Origin: an uncultured Rhodanobacter sp.
Lineage (GTDB): Bacteria; Pseudomonadota; Gammaproteobacteria; Xanthomonadales; Rhodanobacteraceae
Direction of reading: 5' to 3'
DNA length: 26,776 nt
NCBI GenBank assembly: GCA_937906285.1
Contig: CALCWL010000012.1
Span: 1-26,776, forward strand
A program made the translations under genes and the position numbers. The notes beneath the pieces were generated by a model. It searched no databases. It saw nothing but the letters and a program-made list of their open reading frames with translations, and had not been told where the DNA came from. Of the stretch, positions 9,851-16,665 are shown piece by piece; positions within the stretch are counted from its first letter, which is position 1; each line of letters opens with the position of its first letter.

Positions 9851-10499
9851 CGCGCAGCACCAGCGCGATCTGGCGCGTCAACTCCGACACGTAGTAATCC
9901 TGCAGCTGCGGCAGGATCGTCGCCGCCACCGGCAGGCCGCGCCCACTGCCTTGCGTGGCGATCATCTCGAACACGCTGGGGCCCTTGAGCATGCGCAACG
10001 GGCCGCGACCCACGCGCCGACCATCAGGCCCCTGGCTGCGCACGTAGATGTTGCGGCTGCTGGTACCGTCCTTCACTGCGCCACCGGACGTGCCACGCCA
10101 CCCCACGGTGGCGATGAACGCGCCGCCGTAGGTCTTGCGCGCACCGGCAAGGATGGATGCCACGGCGCCCGGCGTACGGCGCCCGCCCCAGCTACCGCCG
10201 AAGTCGATCAGCGGCAGCTTGCGCGTGCTGGCCCAGATGCTCAGGTAGTCGCTTTGCTTGCGGGTGCCGGTCTCCAGGCGCATGCGGCTGGTGAGCGCGC
10301 TGGCCTTGATGCCGTAGACCTTGCGTACTTCGCGCTTCGTCAGCGGTTGCACGCGCCGGGCCAGCGACGCTTGGGCGCGCTGTGACGCGACCGACATGCG
10401 CGATACGGTCTGCCCTACTCGCTTCGACAGGCCGTAGAAGCCGTCCGCCACGCGACCGTTGACGTAGATCTTGAGAGCGGAATTTCGACGCGATGCCAT
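9843..10499 (-). CDS. gpZ-like minor tail protein
   Basis: The product has 218 residues. The middle and end follow the pattern of the lambda minor tail protein Z family: a basic helical N-terminus (RAQASLARRVQPLTKREVRKVYGI), a central LPLIDFGG, GAFIATVGWRG, IYVRSQGPDGRRVGRGPLRMLKGPSVFEMI, and a helical C-terminus. In lambda, gpZ acts in tail completion and joining; that role is inferred here. The position directly before the tape measure differs from lambda, where Z precedes the tube gene V. The start (ATG at 10499) has no clear Shine-Dalgarno sequence and lies exactly 24 bases downstream of a 28-bp repeat also found ahead of gpW. A strong terminator separates it from the tube gene, so it probably has its own promoter. 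Confidence 0.75.
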   Translation of the reverse strand: MASRRNSALKIYVNGRVADGFYGLSKRVGQTVSRMSVASQRAQASLARRVQPLTKREVRKVYGIKASALTSRMRLETGTRKQSDYLSIWASTRKLPLIDFGGSWGGRRTPGAVASILAGARKTYGGAFIATVGWRGTSGGAVKDGTSSRNIYVRSQGPDGRRVGRGPLRMLKGPSVFEMIATQGSGRGLPVAATILPQLQDYYVSELTRQIALVLRDG

Positions 10500-10523
10500 G
10501 CCCGTCAGCGTCGGCGAACGGGC

Positions 10524-10551
10524 GTGCCAGATTTATCAGACGGGTGGCACT
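10524..10551 (-). repeat. 28-bp palindromic direct repeat, copy 2
   Basis: This is a perfect 28-bp copy of the sequence at 16638-16665. It contains a 6-bp inverted repeat (GTGCCA / TGGCAC) separated by 15 bp, so arm centres are 21 bp (two helical turns) apart. On the transcribed strand the core includes CTGATAAATCTGG. It lies between the terminator that follows the tail-tube gene and the gpZ-like gene, with 24 bases between repeat and ATG. It is read as an operator or promoter element for the tape-measure half of the tail module; that is an inference. Confidence 0.8.
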
Positions 10552-10557
10552 CAAACG

Positions 10558-10588
10558 AAAGGGCCGGCGCGTTGCACGCCGGCCCTTT
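10558..10588 (-). terminator. Intrinsic terminator after tail tube gene
   Basis: A perfect 12-bp stem (AAAGGGCCGGCG pairing with CGCCGGCCCTTT) closes a 7-base loop. On the minus strand it is followed by CGTTT. It starts 17 bases downstream of the TAA of the tail-tube gene. It probably lowers read-through from the highly expressed structural genes into the tape-measure operon, as is common in siphophages. Confidence 0.75.
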
Positions 10589-10604
10589 CCTTCGCGCCAT
10601 CGAC

Positions 10605-11351
10605 TTACAGATAGTCGATGGTGTACGGGTCGGCGCCGTTGACCGACTTCATGGTGCCGCCCAGGCTGGCCACGGCGAATTCGTCGGCGAGGAAATCGAC
10701 CGGCGAGCTGGGAAACAGCGAGGCATCCGGGATGTTGAGGATGATCTGCCGGCCGTTGGCCATGTTCTTCATGCGACCGAAGATTCGGCAGCGCAACGTG
10801 GTGCGGGTGGCCGGGCGCACGCGCTTACCGGCGATGGCCGGGGCGCTGATGGTGACGTTGACGTGGTCGTCGGTGATGGTGGTGCCTTCCGGGAACAGGA
10901 TCATGCCGCCGGCGGCGTCCAGCTGGTAATCCGTGCCCAGCGTGTAGGTGGCCGGGTCGGTGACGGTATCCTCGACCACGGCCACGTCGGTGAGGCCATA
11001 GGCGCCGGCCTGGATGGGCTGCCACACGCCCTTGACCACGGGCACGCTGACCTCTTGGGCAACGATGGCGGCGGCCGTGAGCGTCTGCACGGTGCCGCGG
11101 AAGCACAGGCCGGCGATGTCGGCGTCGTGTTCGTCCAGGTCGATCGTGAGCTTGTCGGCGCCGGGGGCGTAGACGGTGTCGAGCGGCACGCCGAAGTTCT
11201 CGATCATCTTGGAGTTGCGGGTTTTTTCGTTGCTGTCGGCGGACGCGATCTCGAGCTTGACGGTGTTTTTCACACCCATGTAGCCCGTGAACGTGCCGTC
11301 GTCGCCGAGCAGCGCGATTTGGACATTACCGGAGCAGAGCAGGCCGGACAT
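10605..11351 (-). CDS. Major tail tube protein
   Basis: The product has 248 residues and starts MSGLLCSGNVQIALLG. It fits a tail-tube subunit by length, beta-rich sequence and position: after the head-tail connection genes, before the tape measure, with a strong terminator right behind it. Recognisable segments are KNTVKLEIASADSNEKTR, a DKLTIDLDEHD segment, TYTLGTDYQLDAAGG, and a C-terminal FGRMKNMANGRQIILNIPDASLFP. A good ribosome site (GGAG, 7 bases before ATG) fits high expression. The subunit polymerises into the non-contractile tube in the cytoplasm during assembly. Assignment rests on family resemblance and synteny. Confidence 0.85.
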   Translation of the reverse strand: MSGLLCSGNVQIALLGDDGTFTGYMGVKNTVKLEIASADSNEKTRNSKMIENFGVPLDTVYAPGADKLTIDLDEHDADIAGLCFRGTVQTLTAAAIVAQEVSVPVVKGVWQPIQAGAYGLTDVAVVEDTVTDPATYTLGTDYQLDAAGGMILFPEGTTITDDHVNVTISAPAIAGKRVRPATRTTLRCRIFGRMKNMANGRQIILNIPDASLFPSSPVDFLADEFAVASLGGTMKSVNGADPYTIDYL

Positions 11352-11369
11352 AGTTTTTCTCCGAGGTGG

Positions 11370-11822
11370 TTACGCGGGCGGGGTGGAGGTGAACTCGAAG
11401 CAAGTGCCCCGCAGGGTCACACTCACCACGATGTAGGGCACGCCATCCGGCTCGCGGACAATGCCGCCGCCGGTGATGGCCAGGGTTTGCAGGTTGTCCG
11501 CGCCGGCGCAGGTTTTGGCCGGGATGGCACGGAACAGGTCCTCCAGTACGGCCACGGCTTGCGCCTCGGCGGTCTTGAAAGACACAGGAATGCGTGATTC
11601 GACGGCCAGGTCGAACTGCCAGTCGCGGCGCGCGGGCGTGTTGTTGAGCAGCGTGACGTCGGCGCCGAGGAACACGCCGGTGAACAGCGTGTTGTCGGAA
11701 CCGTTGCCACCGACGCGTTCGGTGCTGGTGTTGGCGCCGGCATCGGTCAGGTAGCCGTTGACTTGGCGCACTTTCTGCACCCACCCCTTGACCAGGTCGA
11801 TGTGCTGCTGCAGGCCGATCAT
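11370..11822 (-). CDS. Probable tail terminator (gpU-position)
   Basis: The product has 150 residues, starting MIGLQQHIDLVKGWVQKVRQVNGYLTD. The alternating pattern RRDWQFDLAVESRIPVSF, then a helix (EAQAVAVLEDLFRAIP), then a beta C-terminus (PYIVVSVTLRGTCFEF) fits the gpU-like tail terminator fold, which caps the tube and joins it to the head. Its place between the head-tail joiner and the tube gene supports this. The ATG overlaps the upstream stop (ATGA), and the longer in-frame extension is rejected because it would run deep into the upstream gene. No sequence signature is decisive, so the role is an inference. Confidence 0.65.
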   Translation of the reverse strand: MIGLQQHIDLVKGWVQKVRQVNGYLTDAGANTSTERVGGNGSDNTLFTGVFLGADVTLLNNTPARRDWQFDLAVESRIPVSFKTAEAQAVAVLEDLFRAIPAKTCAGADNLQTLAITGGGIVREPDGVPYIVVSVTLRGTCFEFTSTPPA

Positions 11823-12127
11823 GCGGGCGACACCCACAGGGTGGTGACGATGTCGTCGGCGGAGGCGATACGCACCACCTCCCACGCGCTGGCGGCGAGG
11901 GTGATGCGATCGCCCTGCTCCGCCTGCGGCACCTCGACGTTGAGCACGGTGATGGCCGGGCGCACGGCGACGGTTTGGCCGTACTCCCCGATTTCGGCGG
12001 TGTTGCGATCGAGCATGGCCAGGGCCGGCACCGGATCGCCGGCCACCGGCGCGTACGTGGCCAGCTCCCCGCCAAGGGCGAGGATCAGGTCACGGTGCGC
12101 GTCGATGGCGTCGGCGATGAACGGCAT
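11819..12127 (-). CDS. Head-tail joining protein (gpFII-like)
   Basis: The product has 102 residues, starting MPFIADAIDAHRDLILALGGELATY. A short N-terminal helix precedes a small beta barrel (PALAMLDRNTAEIGEYGQ, ITVLNVEVPQAEQGDRITLAASAWEVVRI, DDIVTTLWVSPA). Size, fold pattern and position after the capsid decoration gene match the lambda gpFII family, which sits at the head-tail interface. It is spaced 3 bases from the upstream gene and overlaps the downstream one by 4 bases (ATGA), so the head-completion genes are translated as a coupled set. Confidence 0.7.
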   Translation of the reverse strand: MPFIADAIDAHRDLILALGGELATYAPVAGDPVPALAMLDRNTAEIGEYGQTVAVRPAITVLNVEVPQAEQGDRITLAASAWEVVRIASADDIVTTLWVSPA

Positions 12128-12130
12128 GGC

Positions 12131-12487
12131 TTAGGCCACCGTGCTGCCGGTGCCGGGCAGCAGCTTGACGCGCACCACGGTGTCGGCCGAGGCTGCGGCG
12201 GCCACGGCGACGGCACCGCCCAGCGTGTCGCCGGCCGTGCCGGCGCCGGTGGTGAACGCCGAATCCGCCACGCTCCATGTGAGCTTGGCGCCGGCCGTGA
12301 TAGCGCTGCCGGCCTTTTTCGGCAGATCCCACACACCCTCGATGGCGAGGGCGCCGGTATCGTCGGCGGCGATGTCGGCGCAGACGACGCCGAGCAGGAC
12401 GCCGAGGACGGCAACATCGTTGCTGGACTTGGCGGTGGTGGGCGTGTAGTCGATCGTTTCGCCCGGCTGCACATACTTCGTGGTCAT
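12131..12487 (-). CDS. DUF2190-type capsid decoration protein
   Basis: The product has 118 residues, starting MTTKYVQPGETIDYTPTTAKSSNDVAVLGVLLGVV. The opening (QPGETIDYT) and the Ala/Gly/Val-rich beta body with DIAADDTGALAIEGVWDLPKKAGSAITAGAKLTWS are characteristic of DUF2190 proteins, which occur directly after major capsid genes and include capsid cement or decoration proteins. A ribosome site (CGGAG) precedes the ATG. It acts outside the shell, stabilising expanded capsids. The assignment is family-level and well supported by context. Confidence 0.85.
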   Translation of the reverse strand: MTTKYVQPGETIDYTPTTAKSSNDVAVLGVLLGVVCADIAADDTGALAIEGVWDLPKKAGSAITAGAKLTWSVADSAFTTGAGTAGDTLGGAVAVAAAASADTVVRVKLLPGTGSTVA

Positions 12488-12521
12488 GGTGTTGCTCCGG
12501 TAGCTGAGGGGTTTGTGCGGT

Positions 12522-12549
12522 GAGCGGCGCCGGCGAACCGGCGCGGCTC
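12522..12549 (-). other. GC-rich hairpin after capsid gene
   Basis: Stem arms GAGC-G-GCGCCGG and CCGGCGC-G-GCTC pair around a 4-base loop, with one mismatch (11 of 12 pairs). It starts 10 bases after the capsid stop on the minus strand. There is no T-run behind it, so it is more likely an mRNA-stabilising or attenuating hairpin than a full intrinsic terminator. Confidence 0.5.
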
Positions 12550-12559
12550 GGGGCGAGGG

Positions 12560-13936
12560 TTACGCGCCGGGGTTCTTGGCCAGGCCGCGGAAGTCCAGCG
12601 GGGCGACACCGGCGTCGATGCGGACTTTGTATTCCGTGCCGTCGATGGTCCAGCCATCCTTCTGGTCGAGGAACGGCTGCTGCACGCCGTCGAGGTAATC
12701 CACCTCGATGGTGTCGAACAGGTTGGGGTCGGCGGCACCGAACCAGGCACCGGACGCCAGGCGACCGTCCGAAACCACCTCGAAGCGGTTGCGCTGGGTG
12801 TTGGCATTGGTGCTGGTGGAACCGTCGGACTTGACCTCGAACTGGTTGTCGCGCACCAGGATGGCGTTGTCCTCTTCGTCCGGCGGCACGATCAGGAAGC
12901 GCAGCGGGATGTTGACCGCCTGCCCGTCCACCTTCTGCGCCATCATCAGCTTGCGCAACGCGCCCACGCTGGCGGTGGTGATGCCGGCGCCGGTGGCGAG
13001 GTTGCCGTGGGTGGCGTGGAACAACGCCACGCCGTCGGCCAGCTTGGGGTTGTTGGCCAGCACGGCATAGACCAGGTTGCCGATGGTGCGCTTGGCGGCG
13101 CGGCCCATCTTCTGCGGCACGCTGGTGAACGCGCCCAGATCGTCGTTGATGATGGCCTGGCGCGTGATGCCGAACAGCTTGCCGTAGGTGGCGAGCACGA
13201 TGCTCTGGCCGTTCTTGCCGAACGTGCCGTATTTGTATTCGCCGTCTTCCGGGATCCGGTCCAGATCGGAGAAGAAGCCCAGGCCGGCCTTGCTGGCCTC
13301 GCGGAAATCGGTGAGCGTGCCGGCGCGGGTCCACTGGTCGAAGGTTTCCGGCGCCTCATCGTAGCCGCGCAACAGCGAGGCACGGGCGGTGCTGGTAAGC
13401 AGCGCCGGGAAATCGCTGGTGCTGGTGAAGGCGGTGGCCACCACATCCATGGAGCTCATGCCACGGCCACGGCCGCCGCTGCTGCGCTCGACTGCCGCGC
13501 GCGCGATCTCGATCAGGCGGTAGCCGCGCATGGGGTTCTCGCCGTCGGCCTGCACCACGCCGGCGCGCGAGAGGATGGCGTTTTCGCCGGCGGCGCGGAA
13601 CTTGTCCGACTCGTCGGCGACCAGTTCGACGCGCGCGTTGCTGGCGATCGGCACGGTTTGCGCGCCGATCTTGTCCAGCACCTGCTGGCGCACGCGGTCG
13701 ACGGCCATGGACGGGTCGGCCAGGGCGGCGGTGTAGATGGCCTGCACGCCATCGCGCTGCAGGTACGGGGTCACCAGCGCGGTGATCTCGTCGTTGCGCG
13801 CGCGCAGGGCGGCGTGCACCTCGGCGGCGGTGGCCTGGGGCGCGGGCGCACCACCGGCACCGCGGGCGCCATCGGAGGGGTCGGCAGCCTGCTCGCGCAG
13901 GGACGCCATGGCGGCGAACAGCTTGCGTACTTTCAT
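12560..13936 (-). CDS. Possible internal start: capsid-only product
   Basis: Inside the fusion gene, Met315 (ATG at 13936) is preceded by GGAG at an 8-base spacing, a better ribosome site than that of the full-length gene. The product would have 458 residues and start MKVRKLFAAMASLREQAAD, a helical N-terminus like that of free-standing major capsid genes of this family, where it serves as a cleaved scaffold (delta) domain. By analogy with the nested C/Nu3 genes of lambda, this would supply excess capsid protein over protease. It is an inference from the start signal; the fusion may instead be resolved only by proteolysis. Confidence 0.5.
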   Translation of the reverse strand: MKVRKLFAAMASLREQAADPSDGARGAGGAPAPQATAAEVHAALRARNDEITALVTPYLQRDGVQAIYTAALADPSMAVDRVRQQVLDKIGAQTVPIASNARVELVADESDKFRAAGENAILSRAGVVQADGENPMRGYRLIEIARAAVERSSGGRGRGMSSMDVVATAFTSTSDFPALLTSTARASLLRGYDEAPETFDQWTRAGTLTDFREASKAGLGFFSDLDRIPEDGEYKYGTFGKNGQSIVLATYGKLFGITRQAIINDDLGAFTSVPQKMGRAAKRTIGNLVYAVLANNPKLADGVALFHATHGNLATGAGITTASVGALRKLMMAQKVDGQAVNIPLRFLIVPPDEEDNAILVRDNQFEVKSDGSTSTNANTQRNRFEVVSDGRLASGAWFGAADPNLFDTIEVDYLDGVQQPFLDQKDGWTIDGTEYKVRIDAGVAPLDFRGLAKNPGA

Positions 13937-14878
13937 CGTGAGGTCTCCATCGTTGGCCGAAGCGGCCGTGGTAAGGGCGGCGACAAGTGCCCGTTGACCG
14001 CTGGCGGATGCCAGCGCGGATTGCAGGGATTCCAGGTTGATGCCCTCGGGCACCACCAAACGCGGTTTGCTGGCGCGTGGCAGCGCGCGCGGGTGTTTGC
14101 CCGCGGCGGACATGGCGATCTGGCGGATGTGATCCGGCGCGCCGGCGAGCAGGCGGCTGACGCCGGCGGCGCGGGCCTGCGACTCGTCATCCGTGGCAGT
14201 GTCGTCGAGCGCGTCGATCAGCGCGTCGGCGAAGCCCTCCGCCACGGCTTGCTCGCCGGTGTAGTAGTGGTCGTGGCCATCGGCCAGCAGCGCGAGCATG
14301 TCGGCACGCGGGCGGCCGGACTTGCCGGCGTAGGCGCCGGCCATGGCCGAGGCGTAGGTGTCGAGCACGTCGGCCATGGTGCGCATGTCTTGCGCGTTGC
14401 CCTGGGCGTAGCCCCACGGCGCGTGGATCATCAGCAGCGAGGTGGCGGGCATCTGCACGTCGTCGCCGGCCATCGCGATCAGGCTGGCGCTGGACATGGC
14501 CACGCCGTCGATGGTGACGACCTTGCGCGCGCTGTGACGCTTGAGCGCGTTGTAGATGGCAATGCCATCGCTCACGCTGCCGCCGTAGCTGTTGATGCGC
14601 ACATTGATCTGGGTGACTTCGGCATCCAGCGCCTGCAGCTGTTGCACCACGCTGAGTGCGGTGACGGACTCGCCCCACCAGCTGTCGCCGATGTCGCCGT
14701 ACACCAGCAGCTCGTATTCGGTGCTGGAGGCGGCGACCGGACGCAACACCATCAGCGGTCGGATGGTGGGCAGGTTGGAGGCGCCGCGATCGGTGTCGGC
14801 GAATGCGGCACACGGGCGGGCGGCGGAAGCGGAACACATGGCGACGGCCATGGCGGCGGCAAGCAGAGTCGGTTTCAT
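12560..14878 (-). CDS. ClpP-like prohead protease / major capsid fusion
   Basis: A single 772-residue frame joins two functions. Residues about 40-225 are a ClpP-like (S14) prohead protease: INSYGGSVSDG at 96-105, the catalytic serine region DGVAMSSASLIAMAGDD (Ser129), MIHAPWGYAQG (His152), and YYTGEQAVAEGFADAL near the end of the domain. Residues about 350-772 are a Mu gpT-like/HK97-fold major capsid protein (ending KVRIDAGVAPLDFRGLAKNPGA). The linker (about 230-350) is charged and may act as scaffold. The ATG at 14878 overlaps the portal stop (ATGA). The first 24 residues look like a signal peptide, which is odd for a cytoplasmic enzyme. Fusions of this type are known in phages. The protease should cut itself and the capsid N-terminal region during maturation. 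Confidence 0.9.
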   Translation of the reverse strand: MKPTLLAAAMAVAMCSASAARPCAAFADTDRGASNLPTIRPLMVLRPVAASSTEYELLVYGDIGDSWWGESVTALSVVQQLQALDAEVTQINVRINSYGGSVSDGIAIYNALKRHSARKVVTIDGVAMSSASLIAMAGDDVQMPATSLLMIHAPWGYAQGNAQDMRTMADVLDTYASAMAGAYAGKSGRPRADMLALLADGHDHYYTGEQAVAEGFADALIDALDDTATDDESQARAAGVSRLLAGAPDHIRQIAMSAAGKHPRALPRASKPRLVVPEGINLESLQSALASASGQRALVAALTTAASANDGDLTMKVRKLFAAMASLREQAADPSDGARGAGGAPAPQATAAEVHAALRARNDEITALVTPYLQRDGVQAIYTAALADPSMAVDRVRQQVLDKIGAQTVPIASNARVELVADESDKFRAAGENAILSRAGVVQADGENPMRGYRLIEIARAAVERSSGGRGRGMSSMDVVATAFTSTSDFPALLTSTARASLLRGYDEAPETFDQWTRAGTLTDFREASKAGLGFFSDLDRIPEDGEYKYGTFGKNGQSIVLATYGKLFGITRQAIINDDLGAFTSVPQKMGRAAKRTIGNLVYAVLANNPKLADGVALFHATHGNLATGAGITTASVGALRKLMMAQKVDGQAVNIPLRFLIVPPDEEDNAILVRDNQFEVKSDGSTSTNANTQRNRFEVVSDGRLASGAWFGAADPNLFDTIEVDYLDGVQQPFLDQKDGWTIDGTEYKVRIDAGVAPLDFRGLAKNPGA

Positions 14879-16377
14879 GCGGTTTCCTCGGCGGGCGCCG
14901 GCGGCGCCGCGGTGGTCTGGTTGCTGGCGCCAAGGTCGGCCTTGAGTCCGGCGGCTTCTTGCGCTTCGCGCCACTGTTTTTCGGCGCGCAACACGTCGCG
15001 CGGGTTGCGGCCGAGCTTGCGGACGATTTCCGTGCCCGGCACCCACAGGTTGCGTTCCTGCATTTCCCAGGCGGTGGCCTCTTTCGCGGGGTCGATCCAC
15101 GGCATGGATGGCGGGATGTACAGGGCATTCGTGAGCCCGGCAAAGGTCACGCCGCGCGGCACGCGGATCAGCCCGGCGGTGAGGCACATGCCGACGAAGC
15201 GCGCGTAAACCTCAGCGGTGTGCTGGTCGATGAAGGCTTGGCTGAGCACCTGGTACGCGGCCCACTGCTCGACCAGTTCTTGCCGCTGCGCGCTATACGT
15301 GCCGTTGTAGTTCTTGCTGGCGCTGCTGTAGCTGACATCGGTGCCGGCGGAGACGGCGCGCAATTGGCCATCGCGCCAGCTGACGGCGTTGGGGTTGGGC
15401 CGGTTGCTGTCGATGGTGCCGATGTCTTCGCCGGGCACCAGCGAGTCGAACACCATGCCGGGCTCGAAGTGCATCGTGCGCTCAGCGCTGGCCGGCGTTT
15501 CGTAGCTCTGCGCATCGCCCTTCTTGATGAAGGCCGCCATGCTCGCCGCGATCTTGGCGGCGATGCGCTCGCTTTCCTCGTAGTCTTTCAGGTCATCCAG
15601 GCGGCTGAGCACGCTGGCAAACATGGACACGCCGCGGCGCTGGCCGAAACGGTCGATCAGCTTGATGTGGCCGATGTTTTCAGTGGGGACGGCCTTGAGT
15701 TCCGGGTACGCGGTAAGCCGCGCACCGGGATGGGTCTTGTAGACCCAATACGTGACGGGCCGATTCCACGCGTTGGCCTGCACGCCCTGGATGATGTTGC
15801 GACCCGGGTCGTTGAAATCCATCGGGACCATGTCGGACTCGAGGTATTCCAGCGAGAACGGCACGGTGCTGGCGTGGGTGAGGCCAGGCACGTTGCCCTC
15901 GACGTACTGGCACAGCGCTTCGCCGTCACGAATCCAGCTGCGGCAGGCAAGCTGTTCCGCGCGGGCGCGGTTGAGTTCGCCGGTGACTTCGGGCGCACGG
16001 CTCCACGTTTCGTACAGATCGGTGATCTGCTGCGCCAGGCCTTCCAGCACATTGCCCTGCGCGTCGCGCGGCTGCGGCTCGACGCCGATGCCGTTGGCGC
16101 CGACGACGTTGCGCACCAGCACGTTGAGGATGCCGCGGCTGATGTCGTGGTTGCGATCGAGGCTGCGCGCCATGTCGCGCAGCGGCACCTGCGCTCCATT
16201 GGCTACGGTGTTGCCGTCGCCGTGGTCACGCGCCCGCTTGCGCAGGCGGCTGGATTGGGTGGCCTCGTAAGCGTTGCCGTAGGCCGCCACGCGGTAACGC
16301 GCGGCGGCGCGGCGGGCGGCCCAGCCAGGGGAAACCGCGAGGATGCCGCGATCCAGCAGGGGCAGCTTGGCGCTCAC
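14875..16377 (-). CDS. Portal protein, lambda gpB family
   Basis: The product has 500 residues. It starts at GTG (16377), overlapping the gpW stop as GTGA; the upstream part of the frame overlaps gpW and is dropped. Typical portal features appear in order: AARRAAARYRVAAYGNAYEATQ, the region LDRNHDISRGILNVLVRNVVGANGI (about 75-100), ITDLYETWSR, RDGEALCQYVEG, LESDMVPMD, and IDRFGQRRGVSMFASVLSRLDDLKDYEESERIAAKIAASMAAF. This is the lambda portal family (Phage_portal_2). It forms the dodecameric DNA entry ring at one capsid vertex and docks the terminase. Confidence 0.95.
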   Translation of the reverse strand: MSAKLPLLDRGILAVSPGWAARRAAARYRVAAYGNAYEATQSSRLRKRARDHGDGNTVANGAQVPLRDMARSLDRNHDISRGILNVLVRNVVGANGIGVEPQPRDAQGNVLEGLAQQITDLYETWSRAPEVTGELNRARAEQLACRSWIRDGEALCQYVEGNVPGLTHASTVPFSLEYLESDMVPMDFNDPGRNIIQGVQANAWNRPVTYWVYKTHPGARLTAYPELKAVPTENIGHIKLIDRFGQRRGVSMFASVLSRLDDLKDYEESERIAAKIAASMAAFIKKGDAQSYETPASAERTMHFEPGMVFDSLVPGEDIGTIDSNRPNPNAVSWRDGQLRAVSAGTDVSYSSASKNYNGTYSAQRQELVEQWAAYQVLSQAFIDQHTAEVYARFVGMCLTAGLIRVPRGVTFAGLTNALYIPPSMPWIDPAKEATAWEMQERNLWVPGTEIVRKLGRNPRDVLRAEKQWREAQEAAGLKADLGASNQTTAAPPAPAEETA

Positions 16378-16613
16378 GCGTTGCGGCCCCAGCAGTTGTC
16401 GGCGCGGTGGCCAGTGAAGTTGGCCAGACTGACACCGACGCCGCCACCCCGCTGCTCCGCCGACACCTTGCGTTCCCATTCGCGGCGGCCGGCCTGCACC
16501 ATGGACAGGTCCGCGCGGGTGAGCTTGCGCTCACCCCACTGGTAGGACTGCCCGCTGAGAATCGCGGTCTCGGCGGCCAAATAGTGCGCGAGCATGTCGG
16601 CGGCGGTGGTCAT
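16374..16613 (-). CDS. gpW-like head-tail connector
   Basis: The product has 79 residues, starting MTTAADMLAHYLAAETAILSG and continuing with GERKLTRADLSMVQAGRREWERKV. This is the gpW pattern: a helix, a small beta hairpin and a second helix. gpW binds the portal after packaging and stabilises DNA until the tail joins. An in-frame GTG at 16628 is possible, but the family start is at the ATG chosen here (16613). No clear Shine-Dalgarno is seen. The 28-bp repeat ends 24 bases upstream of this ATG, the same spacing as for the gpZ-like gene. It overlaps the portal start. Confidence 0.85.
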   Translation of the reverse strand: MTTAADMLAHYLAAETAILSGQSYQWGERKLTRADLSMVQAGRREWERKVSAEQRGGGVGVSLANFTGHRADNCWGRNA

Positions 16614-16637
16614 GCTGGCCACTTTCACCGCGTTGTT

Positions 16638-16665
16638 GTGCCAGATTTATCAGACGGGTGGCACT
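16638..16665 (-). repeat. 28-bp palindromic direct repeat, copy 1
   Basis: Perfect match to 10524-10551, identity stopping at both ends exactly. The GTGCCA and TGGCAC arms are 15 bp apart. It covers the last codons and the TGA of the Mor-like gene and ends 24 bases before the gpW ATG. It is read as a promoter/operator for the head genes, possibly bound by the Mor-like protein encoded immediately upstream; this is an inference from position and symmetry. Confidence 0.8.

Noticed and set aside
10524..10551. Sigma-54 promoter suggested by TGGCAC in the 28-bp repeat
   Set aside because: No TTGCA-like -12 element follows at the required distance on either strand at either copy.
10192..10554. Minus-strand open frame starting at the 28-bp repeat and overlapping the gpZ-like gene
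   Set aside because: It starts at TTG, contains a Gln/Arg-rich low-complexity translation and lies wholly over a better supported frame.
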